Shown in pieces: positions 52,161 to 59,491 of a stretch of DNA of 64,000 nt (position 1 is the stretch's first letter; each line of letters begins with the position of its first letter). Made by a program: the position numbers and the translations under genes. The stretch covers positions 62,001 through 126,000 of the forward strand of contig CAMASI010000002.1 of the NCBI GenBank assembly GCA_945861065.1. Direction: 5' to 3'. The DNA is from Klebsiella pneumoniae. GTDB taxonomy: Bacteria > Myxococcota_A > UBA796 > GCA-2862545. The notes under the pieces are model-generated. The model did not search any database. It saw nothing but the letters and a program-made list of their open reading frames with translations, and was not told where the DNA came from.

Positions 52161-53480
52161 TCACCTGAGTCCCAGGACCAGTTGGGGTGCGCCGGAGAGC
52201 GGCGACCATTCTGGGCGGATGGGCTGGGCGAGCCGCAGCGCCACACCCAGCGAAATGGCCCGCGTCAGCGAGAACTCGGCTCCGGGCGCGAGGCCGATCT
52301 CGGTTTGCGTGGGTGACATCACCATGTCCATTTTCGTGACGATGCCGGACCTGGGGCCGCCAGCGGTCACGAGAACCCCCGGCCGAACGGTCCAGGAGGT
52401 TGCCGGGGCGTCGACGGATGTCCAGGTGAGAACTGCGTCCGCAACGAGTTCGAGCCCCCACGCTGCGTCGTCGTGCCTGGACATCCACCGCAAGCCACCG
52501 CCCAAAGAGTTGTCGACGGAAACCACGTCCCGTGTGGCGATTCCGACCGGCGTTCGAAGCGGCGCGGGCAACTCGGCGGTGCTGGAGCCCGGCACCACCG
52601 CGGCAACCGCCGAAACGTCGAAGATCGCCGTCCACGCGTCCGTAAGACCGCCGTCGTAGCCCGCGCGCAGTGTGGGCAAGCCGATGCGTCCGAGAACCTG
52701 ACCTCGGTCCAACGGGCCTCCTAGAGGATGCGCACGTTCCGAGCCAAAGCGTGGGTCCGCCGCGGGCGGGGCAAACAACGACGGCGGGTCCCACGCGTAC
52801 GGGACGACGACCTCGCCCGTCACGCCATTCGCGGTATCGATCAGAAAAGCAGCAAGCTGGTCGGCCAAGGCCTGGTGCCCGTCGGCAAATGCAGCCGTCA
52901 TCATTTTGCGTGCGGGCCGTCGGGTCCACAACGACCAAAGCGGTGATTGTTTCGTCAGCGCCCGCTGATGTTCTTGATGTGTGGCTAGACGACGCGAGGC
53001 GATCACGGCGCCGTCCGCCCCGACAAGTTCAGCGTCCACGACGGCATCCACGGTGATCCAGCCAGGGACGATCAGGCCGCCGATCGTACCGCTTACGCCC
53101 GCCGTCACCTTCGATACCATCCAGGCTGACGACGCTTCTCGTCGGCCCACGTGTTCACGAACCGTCAGGCGCAGTGTGTAACCCTCTGCGGAGTGCTCGT
53201 TCGCGCCAAGGCCCTCTAGAACGTCGCGCTGCAGCCGATCCACTGCGTCGATGGGGTAGGGAACGGTGTTGACGTTGCCGTGCGTCGCGAGTGGGAGAGG
53301 GAAGTGGTCGAACACACCACCGTCGGCCCTCGAACCCGGCCGGCGCGCATCGACGGGCGCGACTGCGACTACGTCGATCGGCTCCTGCGCCGCGTCGGGA
53401 GGGACGATTCGGGTCAAGACGATATGTGCCGGAGGGGTACACGCGGCGCACATTCCGATGAGGCCGAGGTCTGGCCACAA
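52161..53480 (-). CDS. Putative lipoprotein, unknown function
   Basis: About 439 aa from TTG 53480, giving MWPDLGLIGMCAAC with a possible lipobox. A TTG at 53558 would add 26 residues but overlap the divergent lipoprotein gene. The mature part contains LQRDVLEGLGANEHSAEGYTLRLTV and TVDAVVDAELVGADGAVIASR, then a C-terminal beta-barrel-like half with many strands ending PQLVLGLR. Upstream of the sensor kinase, possibly in the same operon. Function unknown; it could supply the sensed signal, which is speculation. Confidence 0.72.
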   Translation of the reverse strand: MWPDLGLIGMCAACTPPAHIVLTRIVPPDAAQEPIDVVAVAPVDARRPGSRADGGVFDHFPLPLATHGNVNTVPYPIDAVDRLQRDVLEGLGANEHSAEGYTLRLTVREHVGRREASSAWMVSKVTAGVSGTIGGLIVPGWITVDAVVDAELVGADGAVIASRRLATHQEHQRALTKQSPLWSLWTRRPARKMMTAAFADGHQALADQLAAFLIDTANGVTGEVVVPYAWDPPSLFAPPAADPRFGSERAHPLGGPLDRGQVLGRIGLPTLRAGYDGGLTDAWTAIFDVSAVAAVVPGSSTAELPAPLRTPVGIATRDVVSVDNSLGGGLRWMSRHDDAAWGLELVADAVLTWTSVDAPATSWTVRPGVLVTAGGPRSGIVTKMDMVMSPTQTEIGLAPGAEFSLTRAISLGVALRLAQPIRPEWSPLSGAPQLVLGLR

Positions 53481-53510
53481 CAGGCGGCTTCGCGGAGTTA
53501 TCCGGGCGCC

Positions 53511-53930
53511 ATGTGGTGGTGGGTCGGCTGCGGCGTCGGTGGTGAGTGGGCGATTCAACTGGATGGCGCGTCCTACCCCGTGAACCCGTGCCCCGAGAGT
53601 GATTGGGGTACAGAAGGCGATCGCGAGGATCCAGATCCTGCAATCCGAATCGAACGGTCTGACGGCGCGCGGTGGGTGTCAGCAGGCCTTGTCGACATCT
53701 ACGAGCCCGAATGGGGGACCCTCGTCTTCGATGGCGTGACCGTCACGGCCGACGAGCTGATGTCAACCGGGCTGATCGTTACGCCTCTCGAAAACGATAC
53801 GCAGAATTTCGGTACGTTCGGAAACGCACTGGCGGCAGAGACCTACTTGCTTGAGACCTACGAAATCCGCGACAAGGCCTTCGACGTGGTCGCAGGCTGC
53901 ATCGAGGTGAGATTCTCACTCGTGCGATGA
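53511..53930 (+). CDS. Small putative lipoprotein
   Basis: 139 aa. MWWWVGC would be a lipoprotein signal of only six residues before the Cys. The mature part is strand-rich and contains three Cys in total (with NPCPESDW and VAGCIEV) and WGTLVFDGVTVTADEL. The frame is open upstream from 53280 but overlaps the divergent gene. No family recognised. Convergent with degP with three bases between the stops. Confidence 0.6.
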   Translation: MWWWVGCGVGGEWAIQLDGASYPVNPCPESDWGTEGDREDPDPAIRIERSDGARWVSAGLVDIYEPEWGTLVFDGVTVTADELMSTGLIVTPLENDTQNFGTFGNALAAETYLLETYEIRDKAFDVVAGCIEVRFSLVR

Positions 53931-53933
53931 AGC

Positions 53934-55376
53934 CTAGCGTTCCACGACCCTGAACAACGTAGCGCCTTCCCGCGACACCAAAACCAGGGCACGTTCTGCG
54001 GCCTTTTGGAACTGGGCCGCGGCGGCTGCAGGGGTCGCCACCTCCACGCGGTTGATCTCCAGGATGACGTCGCCAGGCTTCAGGCCAGCCCGTCCGGCCG
54101 GGCTTTCATCGACGACACGCGCGATCAAGACACCGTTGGACACGCGGTCGGAAAGGCCTAGCTGCGCTCGCATCACGTCATCGAGGGGTCGAAGCACGAC
54201 GCCGATCTCTTGGTCGCTCGGTTCGTCTGGAAGCGGTGAGCCGCTTGCGACCTCTTGATCCGCTGAGGGGCGTTCGACCAACGTACCGGTCAACGTCTTT
54301 GGTTTGCCGTCTCGCACCAACTCCAGCGTAAATTTGGTTCCGGGTCCCGCTCCGGCCACCACCCGACGGAAGGTCTCGGCGTCGGACACGCCCTCCCCAT
54401 TGAACTTCAAAACGACGTCGCCCGTTTCGACGCCTGCCTTTTCGGCGGGGCTACCGTCCTGGACTTGGTTGAACACCACGCCAGCTCCGACGTCGGCCTG
54501 CAACAACTTGGCAAGGTCGTTATCGAGGTCCTGAATGCCCACCCCGAGCCAGCCCCTCGACACGCGCCCGTCGTCGAGCAGATCATCGACGACGGTCCGC
54601 GCCATCGCGGCAGGAATCGCGAACCCAATTCCGTTGCTGCCGCCCGTCCGGCTGTAGATTGCAGTCGGAATCCCAACAAGTTGGCCGCGCATGTCCACGA
54701 GCGCGCCGCCGCTGTTGCCCGGGTTGATGGCCGCATCTGTTTGAATGAAGTCTTCGTAGTCTACAATTCCAAGATCATTGCGCCCGGTTGCCGAGACGAT
54801 TCCCATGGTGACGGTCTGGCCAACCCCGAATGGATTGCCCACAGCAAGCACAAGTTCCCCCAAACGCAGGCTCTCAGAGTCTCCGAAGGGGAGTGCGACG
54901 AGGTTTTTCGGAGGCGTGTCGATGCGGATGACCGCGACGTCGGTGAGCGGGTCCGTACCCACCAACGTAGCGCTCAACGCCTCACCGTCTGGAAGTAGGA
55001 CCGTGATTGAGCTGGCACCGTCAACCACGTGATTGTTGGTCACGACGAGACCGGACGCATCGACGATGACGCCGCTTCCCATGCCTTCGGCGTTACGACG
55101 CGGGCGTTGGGGTCCTCGAAGGCCAGGAAACATCCGGCCCAACTCCTCGTCGTCGAAGGGCATGCCCATCGCGCTCAGCGTCAGGGGTTTGTCGACTTTG
55201 ACGCTCACGACACTCTTCACCACGCGTTCTGCAATGTCGGGAATGTCGGTCGGGATCCCGGCGATGGTGCGAATCGCGACCTTCGTTTGTTCGACGACAA
55301 CTGCTTCAGGAGGTGGCGGTGGCACGGTTGCGCAGGCGAGGAGGGCGGCAAGGGGGGCGAAACGGAACAAGGTCAC
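53934..55376 (-). CDS. degP: DegP/HtrA-like serine protease
   Basis: 480 aa. A lipoprotein-type signal (MTLFRFAPLAALLAC) is followed by a Pro-rich stretch. The trypsin-like domain has the triad His in TNNHVVDG, Asp in DPLTDVAVIR and Ser in NPGNSGGAL. Two PDZ domains follow (about 285-365 and 385-480), with GWLGVGIQDLD and GRAGLKPGDVILEIN. It degrades and refolds envelope proteins. GTG 55376 is the start. Part of its 5' coding region recurs at 57969-58053. Confidence 0.95.
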   Translation of the reverse strand: MTLFRFAPLAALLACATVPPPPPEAVVVEQTKVAIRTIAGIPTDIPDIAERVVKSVVSVKVDKPLTLSAMGMPFDDEELGRMFPGLRGPQRPRRNAEGMGSGVIVDASGLVVTNNHVVDGASSITVLLPDGEALSATLVGTDPLTDVAVIRIDTPPKNLVALPFGDSESLRLGELVLAVGNPFGVGQTVTMGIVSATGRNDLGIVDYEDFIQTDAAINPGNSGGALVDMRGQLVGIPTAIYSRTGGSNGIGFAIPAAMARTVVDDLLDDGRVSRGWLGVGIQDLDNDLAKLLQADVGAGVVFNQVQDGSPAEKAGVETGDVVLKFNGEGVSDAETFRRVVAGAGPGTKFTLELVRDGKPKTLTGTLVERPSADQEVASGSPLPDEPSDQEIGVVLRPLDDVMRAQLGLSDRVSNGVLIARVVDESPAGRAGLKPGDVILEINRVEVATPAAAAAQFQKAAERALVLVSREGATLFRVVER

Positions 55377-55459
55377 CTCGTTGTCGCGGACCTATTCGCC
55401 GATGTCGCGGAGGGTAGGGGTCGTGAAGGTCCGTGACCGGCAACGACCGCTTGTGGCGT

Positions 55460-55521
55460 TCAGGGTTGCTTGACGACCAGTTCGTCGGGGAGCGCCTCCA
55501 CGCCGAGACCCCTGCGCACGT
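55460..55521 (-). pseudogene. Remnant of the 3' end of a GT-C glycosyltransferase
   Basis: On the minus strand this codes VRRGLGVEALPDELVVKQP and a stop, the exact C-terminus of the intact glycosyltransferase at 58105-59490. The DNA match extends over 55417-55521 against 58062-58166 with four mismatches in 105. Nothing upstream of it in this copy resembles the rest of that gene. Confidence 0.85.
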
Positions 55522-55669
55522 CTACCGTCCCGTCCCAGCGATTTCTACCATGGTCGTCCCGCGCCCTCGTCCCGCTTCGCCCTCGCGCATATGCGGTTCC
55601 CTGCCTCCATCCCGACCTCGAAGCTCAGCTCAAGGAGCTTGGGGCGCGATGACCGTAAACCCCTCTGCG
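55522..55669. other. Short non-coding stretch at the left end of the rearranged island
   Basis: No gene, promoter or terminator is recognisable. The sequence past 55521 shares nothing with the flank of the second repeat copy. Confidence 0.5.
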
Positions 55670-56431
55670 TTACTCATCCCGCTCCCGCTCCCGCTCCCCC
55701 GCCCGACGCGAGGCACCGATGCCGTTCGACCACGAGAAGCTCGACGTGTATGCGGTCAACCGAGTCGTCGCAATGCTCGTAGCCCTGGCGAAGAAGCTCC
55801 AGAATGATCGCTGAGCCAGCGCTCCGAACCGGGAGCGGGACCGGGTGCGGGTCGGCCGCGGCTTCTGGGGCTCGCGCCCAGGAGCTTGGGTACGTCGATG
55901 GGCCTTGAAGCGCCGCCTGCGCAGCCACAACGCAAACGGGACCAGCATGGATGGCCACGCGGCGGTGCCGCTGGTTGTGGCGCAGGTCGCGAGCGTCGGC
56001 GTGACGCAGGGAAAGGACGGGCTACCCGGCACAGTGATCGGAATGGTGAGGTCGTCGTAGTGGAAGGTCCACTCGCCGTCGTCGAGGCTGGGGGAATCAC
56101 AGGTCGCGAAGGCCGGCCTGATCGTGCCGTCGCAGTCCGTTCGGTCCTTGTGAAAGTTAATGGTGGCAGACGCCTCGATGAATGCGTCATTTCCGTCAAA
56201 GGCGATTCGGCAGTCCGACGCTGCGACTTCGTCACACTCGGAGATCGCGTGGTGGAAGAAGACCAACACTCTTGCACCTCCGAAGGAGCTGAACTCGACC
56301 TCCGGGGTCGGCAGCGTGCCGGTCCAGTCTTCGAACTGGGTGTCGAAGGTGTCGCCCACTACGCACACCTCGGAGGCAGATCCGTCGCCGTACGCCACGG
56401 TCCGATATCCACAGGCCAGCAGTAGCCACAT
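55670..56431 (-). CDS. Small putative lipoprotein with Cys-TM-Arg tail, 3' end altered
   Basis: 253 aa open frame. MWLLLAC is a six-residue lipoprotein-type signal. The acidic domain to about residue 145 has several Cys (VCVVGDT, ISECDEV, SDCRIAF, RTDCDG). Then ATCATTSG, a hydrophobic helix and LRRRR look like a MYXO-CTERM-type tail where the protein should end (about 55910). The frame runs on for about 75 Arg/Pro/Ser-rich residues into DNA that carries a four-helix-bundle gene remnant on the other strand, so the native stop was probably lost by insertion. Confidence 0.6.
   Translation of the reverse strand: MWLLLACGYRTVAYGDGSASEVCVVGDTFDTQFEDWTGTLPTPEVEFSSFGGARVLVFFHHAISECDEVAASDCRIAFDGNDAFIEASATINFHKDRTDCDGTIRPAFATCDSPSLDDGEWTFHYDDLTIPITVPGSPSFPCVTPTLATCATTSGTAAWPSMLVPFALWLRRRRFKAHRRTQAPGREPQKPRPTRTRSRSRFGALAQRSFWSFFARATSIATTRLTAYTSSFSWSNGIGASRRAGERERERDE
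55678..55853. repeat. Imperfect inverted GC-rich repeats flanking a gene remnant
   Basis: A run of CCCGCT units at about 55678-55697 faces GGGAGCGGGACCGGGTGCGGG at about 55833-55853. The arms are roughly complementary and enclose the four-helix-bundle remnant, so this may be a small inserted unit. Confidence 0.4.
55719..55814 (+). pseudogene. Truncated four-helix-bundle (S23-like) protein gene
   Basis: A 31-codon frame starting MPFDHEKLDVYAV and ending KKLQNDR. The opening matches the family start (FDHEKLDVY) of four-helix-bundle proteins related to the S23 intervening-sequence proteins, which are normally about 110-130 aa. Only the first helix remains. Confidence 0.55.
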
Positions 56432-56473
56432 CGTCCCTCCACAAACCCCGCGCTATCTCCGAAATGGGAGGAG

Positions 56474-57577
56474 GTGGGCGCGTGCTGTGGACGCTTGCTG
56501 CCTAGGGCACGGAACCGGAAGGGCGCTGGTTCAGCGTGGCCGATGTGGTCGGACTGGACGTGGAACTACCCCGGCGCGGACGGCCAGCCCATTCAGCTGA
56601 GCGTTCCGCTAATTGAGGCATTGTTCCCCGCCGCGTTCGCGATCGCGATGCTCGGCGCTATCGAATCGCTCTTGAGCGCGGTGGTGGCCGACGGGATGGC
56701 GGGAACCCGCCACGACTCCGACGCCGAGTTGGTGGCGCAGGGCGCAGCTAACGTCGTGGGCCCGTTCTTCGGCGGCTTCGCCTCCACCGGCGCCATCGCG
56801 CGGACGGCCACCAACATCCGCTCTGGCGGCCACAGTCCGATCGCCGGTGCGGTCCACGCCATCTTCGTGCTGGTGGCGATGCTGACGCTGGCCCCGCTGC
56901 TGTCCTACCTGCCGATGCCCGCGCTGGCCGCCCTCCTGCTGCTCGTCGCCTACAACATGGCGGACATCGCGCACTTCTGGCATATCCTCGGCGTGGCACC
57001 CAGGTCCGACGTCGCGGTCCTGCTCGCCTGCTTCTCGCTGACGGTCTTCTTCGACATGGTCATCGCCGTGACCACGGGGATCATGCTTGCGGCGCTGTTG
57101 TTTATGCGGCGCATGGCCGAGATCAGCGGGTCGCGGGTCCTGGAGGCCGGCGACCCCGCCTTACGACGGCCGCTCCCTTCGGGCGTGGTGCTGTACGAGA
57201 TCGCCGGCCCCTTGTTCTTTGGCGCTGCCCAGAAAGCCATGGGTGCGCTCGATGCGGTGGCGTCGCGCTCGCGGGTGGTCATTCTCGACATGAGCCTCGT
57301 CCCCGTGATGGACGCCACGGGTCTGGTGGGGCTGGAGTCCGCGCTGGCGCGACTTCATGGAACGGACACGCGGGTGATGCTGGCCGGCATCCTGGCCCAG
57401 CCGGCGAAGCTCATCGAAAGAGCGGGGCTGCAAAGGGCGTACGCCGTGCAGCTCTTCGACAATGTAGATGCGGCGATCGACGCGACGACGACCCGGTCGG
57501 ACCCGAAGTTCGGCCTACCGCGGATCGACCAGATCGATGCTCCAGCGCGGCGACTCCGTTCCGGGGACCAGGCGTAG
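56474..57577 (+). pseudogene. 5'-truncated SulP-family anion transporter with STAS domain
   Basis: 367 codons. From about residue 30 it matches the C-terminal 60 percent of SulP/DauA-type transporters: FAIAMLGAIESLLSAVVADGMAGTRHDSDAEL, GGFASTGAIARTATNIRSGG, four to five membrane helices, and a STAS domain (about 255-340) with VVILDMSLVPVMDATGLVGLE. A complete member has about 550 residues, so roughly the first 240 with half the membrane domain are missing. The first 25-30 residues (MGACCGRLLPRARNRKG) are unrelated. GTG 56474 with GGAGGAG just before it could still start translation, but a working transporter is unlikely. Confidence 0.85.
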
Positions 57578-57968
57578 GGGCCGAGGTCGGTCACACCGAT
57601 GTCGCGTAGCAGATCCTCGTCGGTAAAGGCGCGAAAATGGCTGGTGCGGAAATCGCGGCGCAACATTGCGACCACAGCGTCAGCCAGGACCTCGGGGTTG
57701 CGCCAATCCTTTTTTCGTGGTCCGCGTCGCGCCGCCGCCCGAACACCGCAACAGCGCGACGCCGTGCTCGGCCCCCTGCACGTGATTCGAACGCCTCGGC
57801 CCGACCCGCGGTGGCTCACCTGGTCAGCGAGCGAGGGGCGATGAACGGTTCACCACGACAGGAGGTGAACCATGGCAATTGCCACCCTTGTGGGCCACGG
57901 CCCGCGTGCTGGACAGTCTGGCGAGGCCGTTCAGACGACAGCGCCTCGTACCCATCCGAGGACCTCCA
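57578..57968. other. 391-base stretch without a confident gene
   Basis: No recognisable complete gene. A minus-strand frame here contains FTDEDLLRDIGV, slightly like DUF1127 proteins, but overlaps the SulP 3' end and has no clear start. The notable element is the hairpin at 57846-57870. Confidence 0.5.
57846..57870 (+). promoter_or_regulatory. Inverted repeat enclosing a strong ribosome-binding site
   Basis: GGTTCACC, 9 bases, GGTGAACC: a perfect 8-base inverted repeat. AGGAGG lies across the loop and 3' arm, and ATG 57872 follows at ideal distance, opening a 69-codon frame (MAIATLVGHGPRAGQ) that runs into the degP remnant. It could be an operator or a translation-controlling hairpin of a gene cut off by the rearrangement. 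Confidence 0.4.
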
Positions 57969-58053
57969 AATGTCGGTCGGGATCCCGGCGATGGTGCGAC
58001 TCGCTGGCTTCGTTTGTTCGACGACAACCGGTTCATGGCTTGGCGGTGGCACG
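57969..58053 (-). pseudogene. Remnant of the degP 5' coding region
   Basis: Matches 55242-55326 of degP with 10 mismatches in 85. The minus-strand frame reads EPVVVEQTKPASRTIAGIPTDI against degP EAVVVEQTKVAIRTIAGIPTDI, then diverges. The degP start and signal sequence are missing by a deletion of about 90 bases relative to the intact copy. Confidence 0.85.
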
Positions 58054-58104
58054 TTTGGGGTGGGGTCGTGGAGGTCCGTGACCGGCAACGGCCGGTTGTG
58101 GCGT

Positions 58105-59490
58105 TCAGGGTTGCTTGACGACCAGTTCGTCGGGGAGCGCCTCCACGCCGAGGCCCCTGCGCACGTACACATCACAGTATCGCCGGGCATGCTGTTTCAC
58201 CCGACCGAGCAAACTGTACCCGCGACCTGCCCGCGTCAGCACGGCTCGATCGTTCTTGTACGGCGACTGGACGATGGCCGGGTCTGAATGGGTGGTGACG
58301 ATGACGTCAGGCCGCTTTGGTGTGTACGTGAGGACCTGCGCAGGCCCGCCGTTGGGGTGGCTCCGCGTCAATGCATCTTCGTGCATTTCGAAAACCGGAT
58401 TTCCAGCACCCCACCAATACGCGGCGACACCGGCGTCGCGAACCGCCAGGGTCCGGCCCGGTGGCAGTTGCGCGGCAACGAGCCGAATGGCAAGCGAAAG
58501 GTCGTTGTCCGGAACCACGCTGTGGCCTCGGTCGTAGGCGCGGAGGTGGCCGTGCAGCGGTGACAACAACACAACCAGAGGAGCGAGGAGCGTCCACCGC
58601 GCCCAGCCACCCGACGACGCGACGAGCGCCGCCGCAATCAGGCCGGCCGGAACGTACAAGCGACCTGCGGGCATCCACTCCGCGACCGTCCAGGTGCTGG
58701 CGAGTAGGAGGAGCCCCACCCGCGCGACAGCGCTTTGGTCCAAAGACGGGGCCCTCAGACTTCGGAACAGCAGCACCGCGGTCACAAGGGCCCACCACAC
58801 CAGATCCGGTCCTTGTAGCCGAAGGGTCTCTGCCCACCGGGACCACAGTGGGTCTACGGACTTTGCAGTGAAGGTATTAGGAACCAGCGCGCCGAAACTC
58901 ACCGCGCGCCAGGCGCCAATGAGCAGCGGGATCGACATGGCGCTGCAGCGATCCCGCCAGCCGTTGGCACGGACCGCTGCGGCCAACGCCAGCCAAAGCC
59001 CTTCTGGGCGTACGGCAGCGGCCAGTCCCGCCAGCCAAGGTCGTGAACGCGTCGCGACTGCGTGTGCGCCCAGCAACACGGCAGCCCCGTACATCGCTGT
59101 TTCCAACCCATTGGTACTGGCAATCGCGAGGTGCAGATCGAGGGCGACGAACAGCGTCGCGACGGCCGGAGCGACTGGGTTGTCGGAGAGTGCACGGGTC
59201 AGGCGGGCGACGAGGGGGAGGCAGAGCACACCAAAAAACAGTCCCCCGAACGTCAACAACGCATTGGGCGGCGCGCCCAGGCCCAGCCCGACGGCCAGCG
59301 CGACCACCCATACGAGGTTGGTGAATCCTTCAACGGGGGGGCTGTCTACGCTGTAGGTGAGACCCCACCCGTGGGCGAGGTGGTCCGCGTACCGGGCCGA
59401 AATCCACGCGTCGTCCACAGTTGTGGACAAGTTGGGCCATGCAAGGGCGACGAACAGGACGACCGCGACGGGTGTGGCCCACCGAAGCAC
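58105..59490 (-). CDS. GT-C-type membrane glycosyltransferase (mannosyl/arabinosyl-like)
   Basis: 461 aa from GTG 59490, two bases after the stop of the upstream gene. About ten hydrophobic segments. The first periplasmic loop has DDAWISARYADHLAHGWGLTY and PPVEGFTNLVW, the acidic Asp-Asp and glycan-loop pattern of GT-C enzymes like AftB-type arabinosyl- and related mannosyltransferases that use polyprenyl-phosphate sugars. A soluble C-terminal part (about 355-461) ends VEALPDELVVKQP. It probably modifies a surface glycan from the periplasmic side. Its 3' end is copied at 55460-55521. Confidence 0.85.
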   Translation of the reverse strand: MLRWATPVAVVLFVALAWPNLSTTVDDAWISARYADHLAHGWGLTYSVDSPPVEGFTNLVWVVALAVGLGLGAPPNALLTFGGLFFGVLCLPLVARLTRALSDNPVAPAVATLFVALDLHLAIASTNGLETAMYGAAVLLGAHAVATRSRPWLAGLAAAVRPEGLWLALAAAVRANGWRDRCSAMSIPLLIGAWRAVSFGALVPNTFTAKSVDPLWSRWAETLRLQGPDLVWWALVTAVLLFRSLRAPSLDQSAVARVGLLLLASTWTVAEWMPAGRLYVPAGLIAAALVASSGGWARWTLLAPLVVLLSPLHGHLRAYDRGHSVVPDNDLSLAIRLVAAQLPPGRTLAVRDAGVAAYWWGAGNPVFEMHEDALTRSHPNGGPAQVLTYTPKRPDVIVTTHSDPAIVQSPYKNDRAVLTRAGRGYSLLGRVKQHARRYCDVYVRRGLGVEALPDELVVKQP

Positions 59491-59491
59491 G

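Noticed and set aside
57784-57792. GATTCGAAC, resembling a tRNA T-arm on the minus strand.
   Set aside because: The flanking bases do not pair into a T stem and no acceptor or anticodon arm is found around it.
57598-57819. A minus-strand frame with FTDEDLLRDIGV, slightly like DUF1127.
   Set aside because: The similarity is short, the start is unclear and it overlaps the SulP 3' end; not enough to call a gene.
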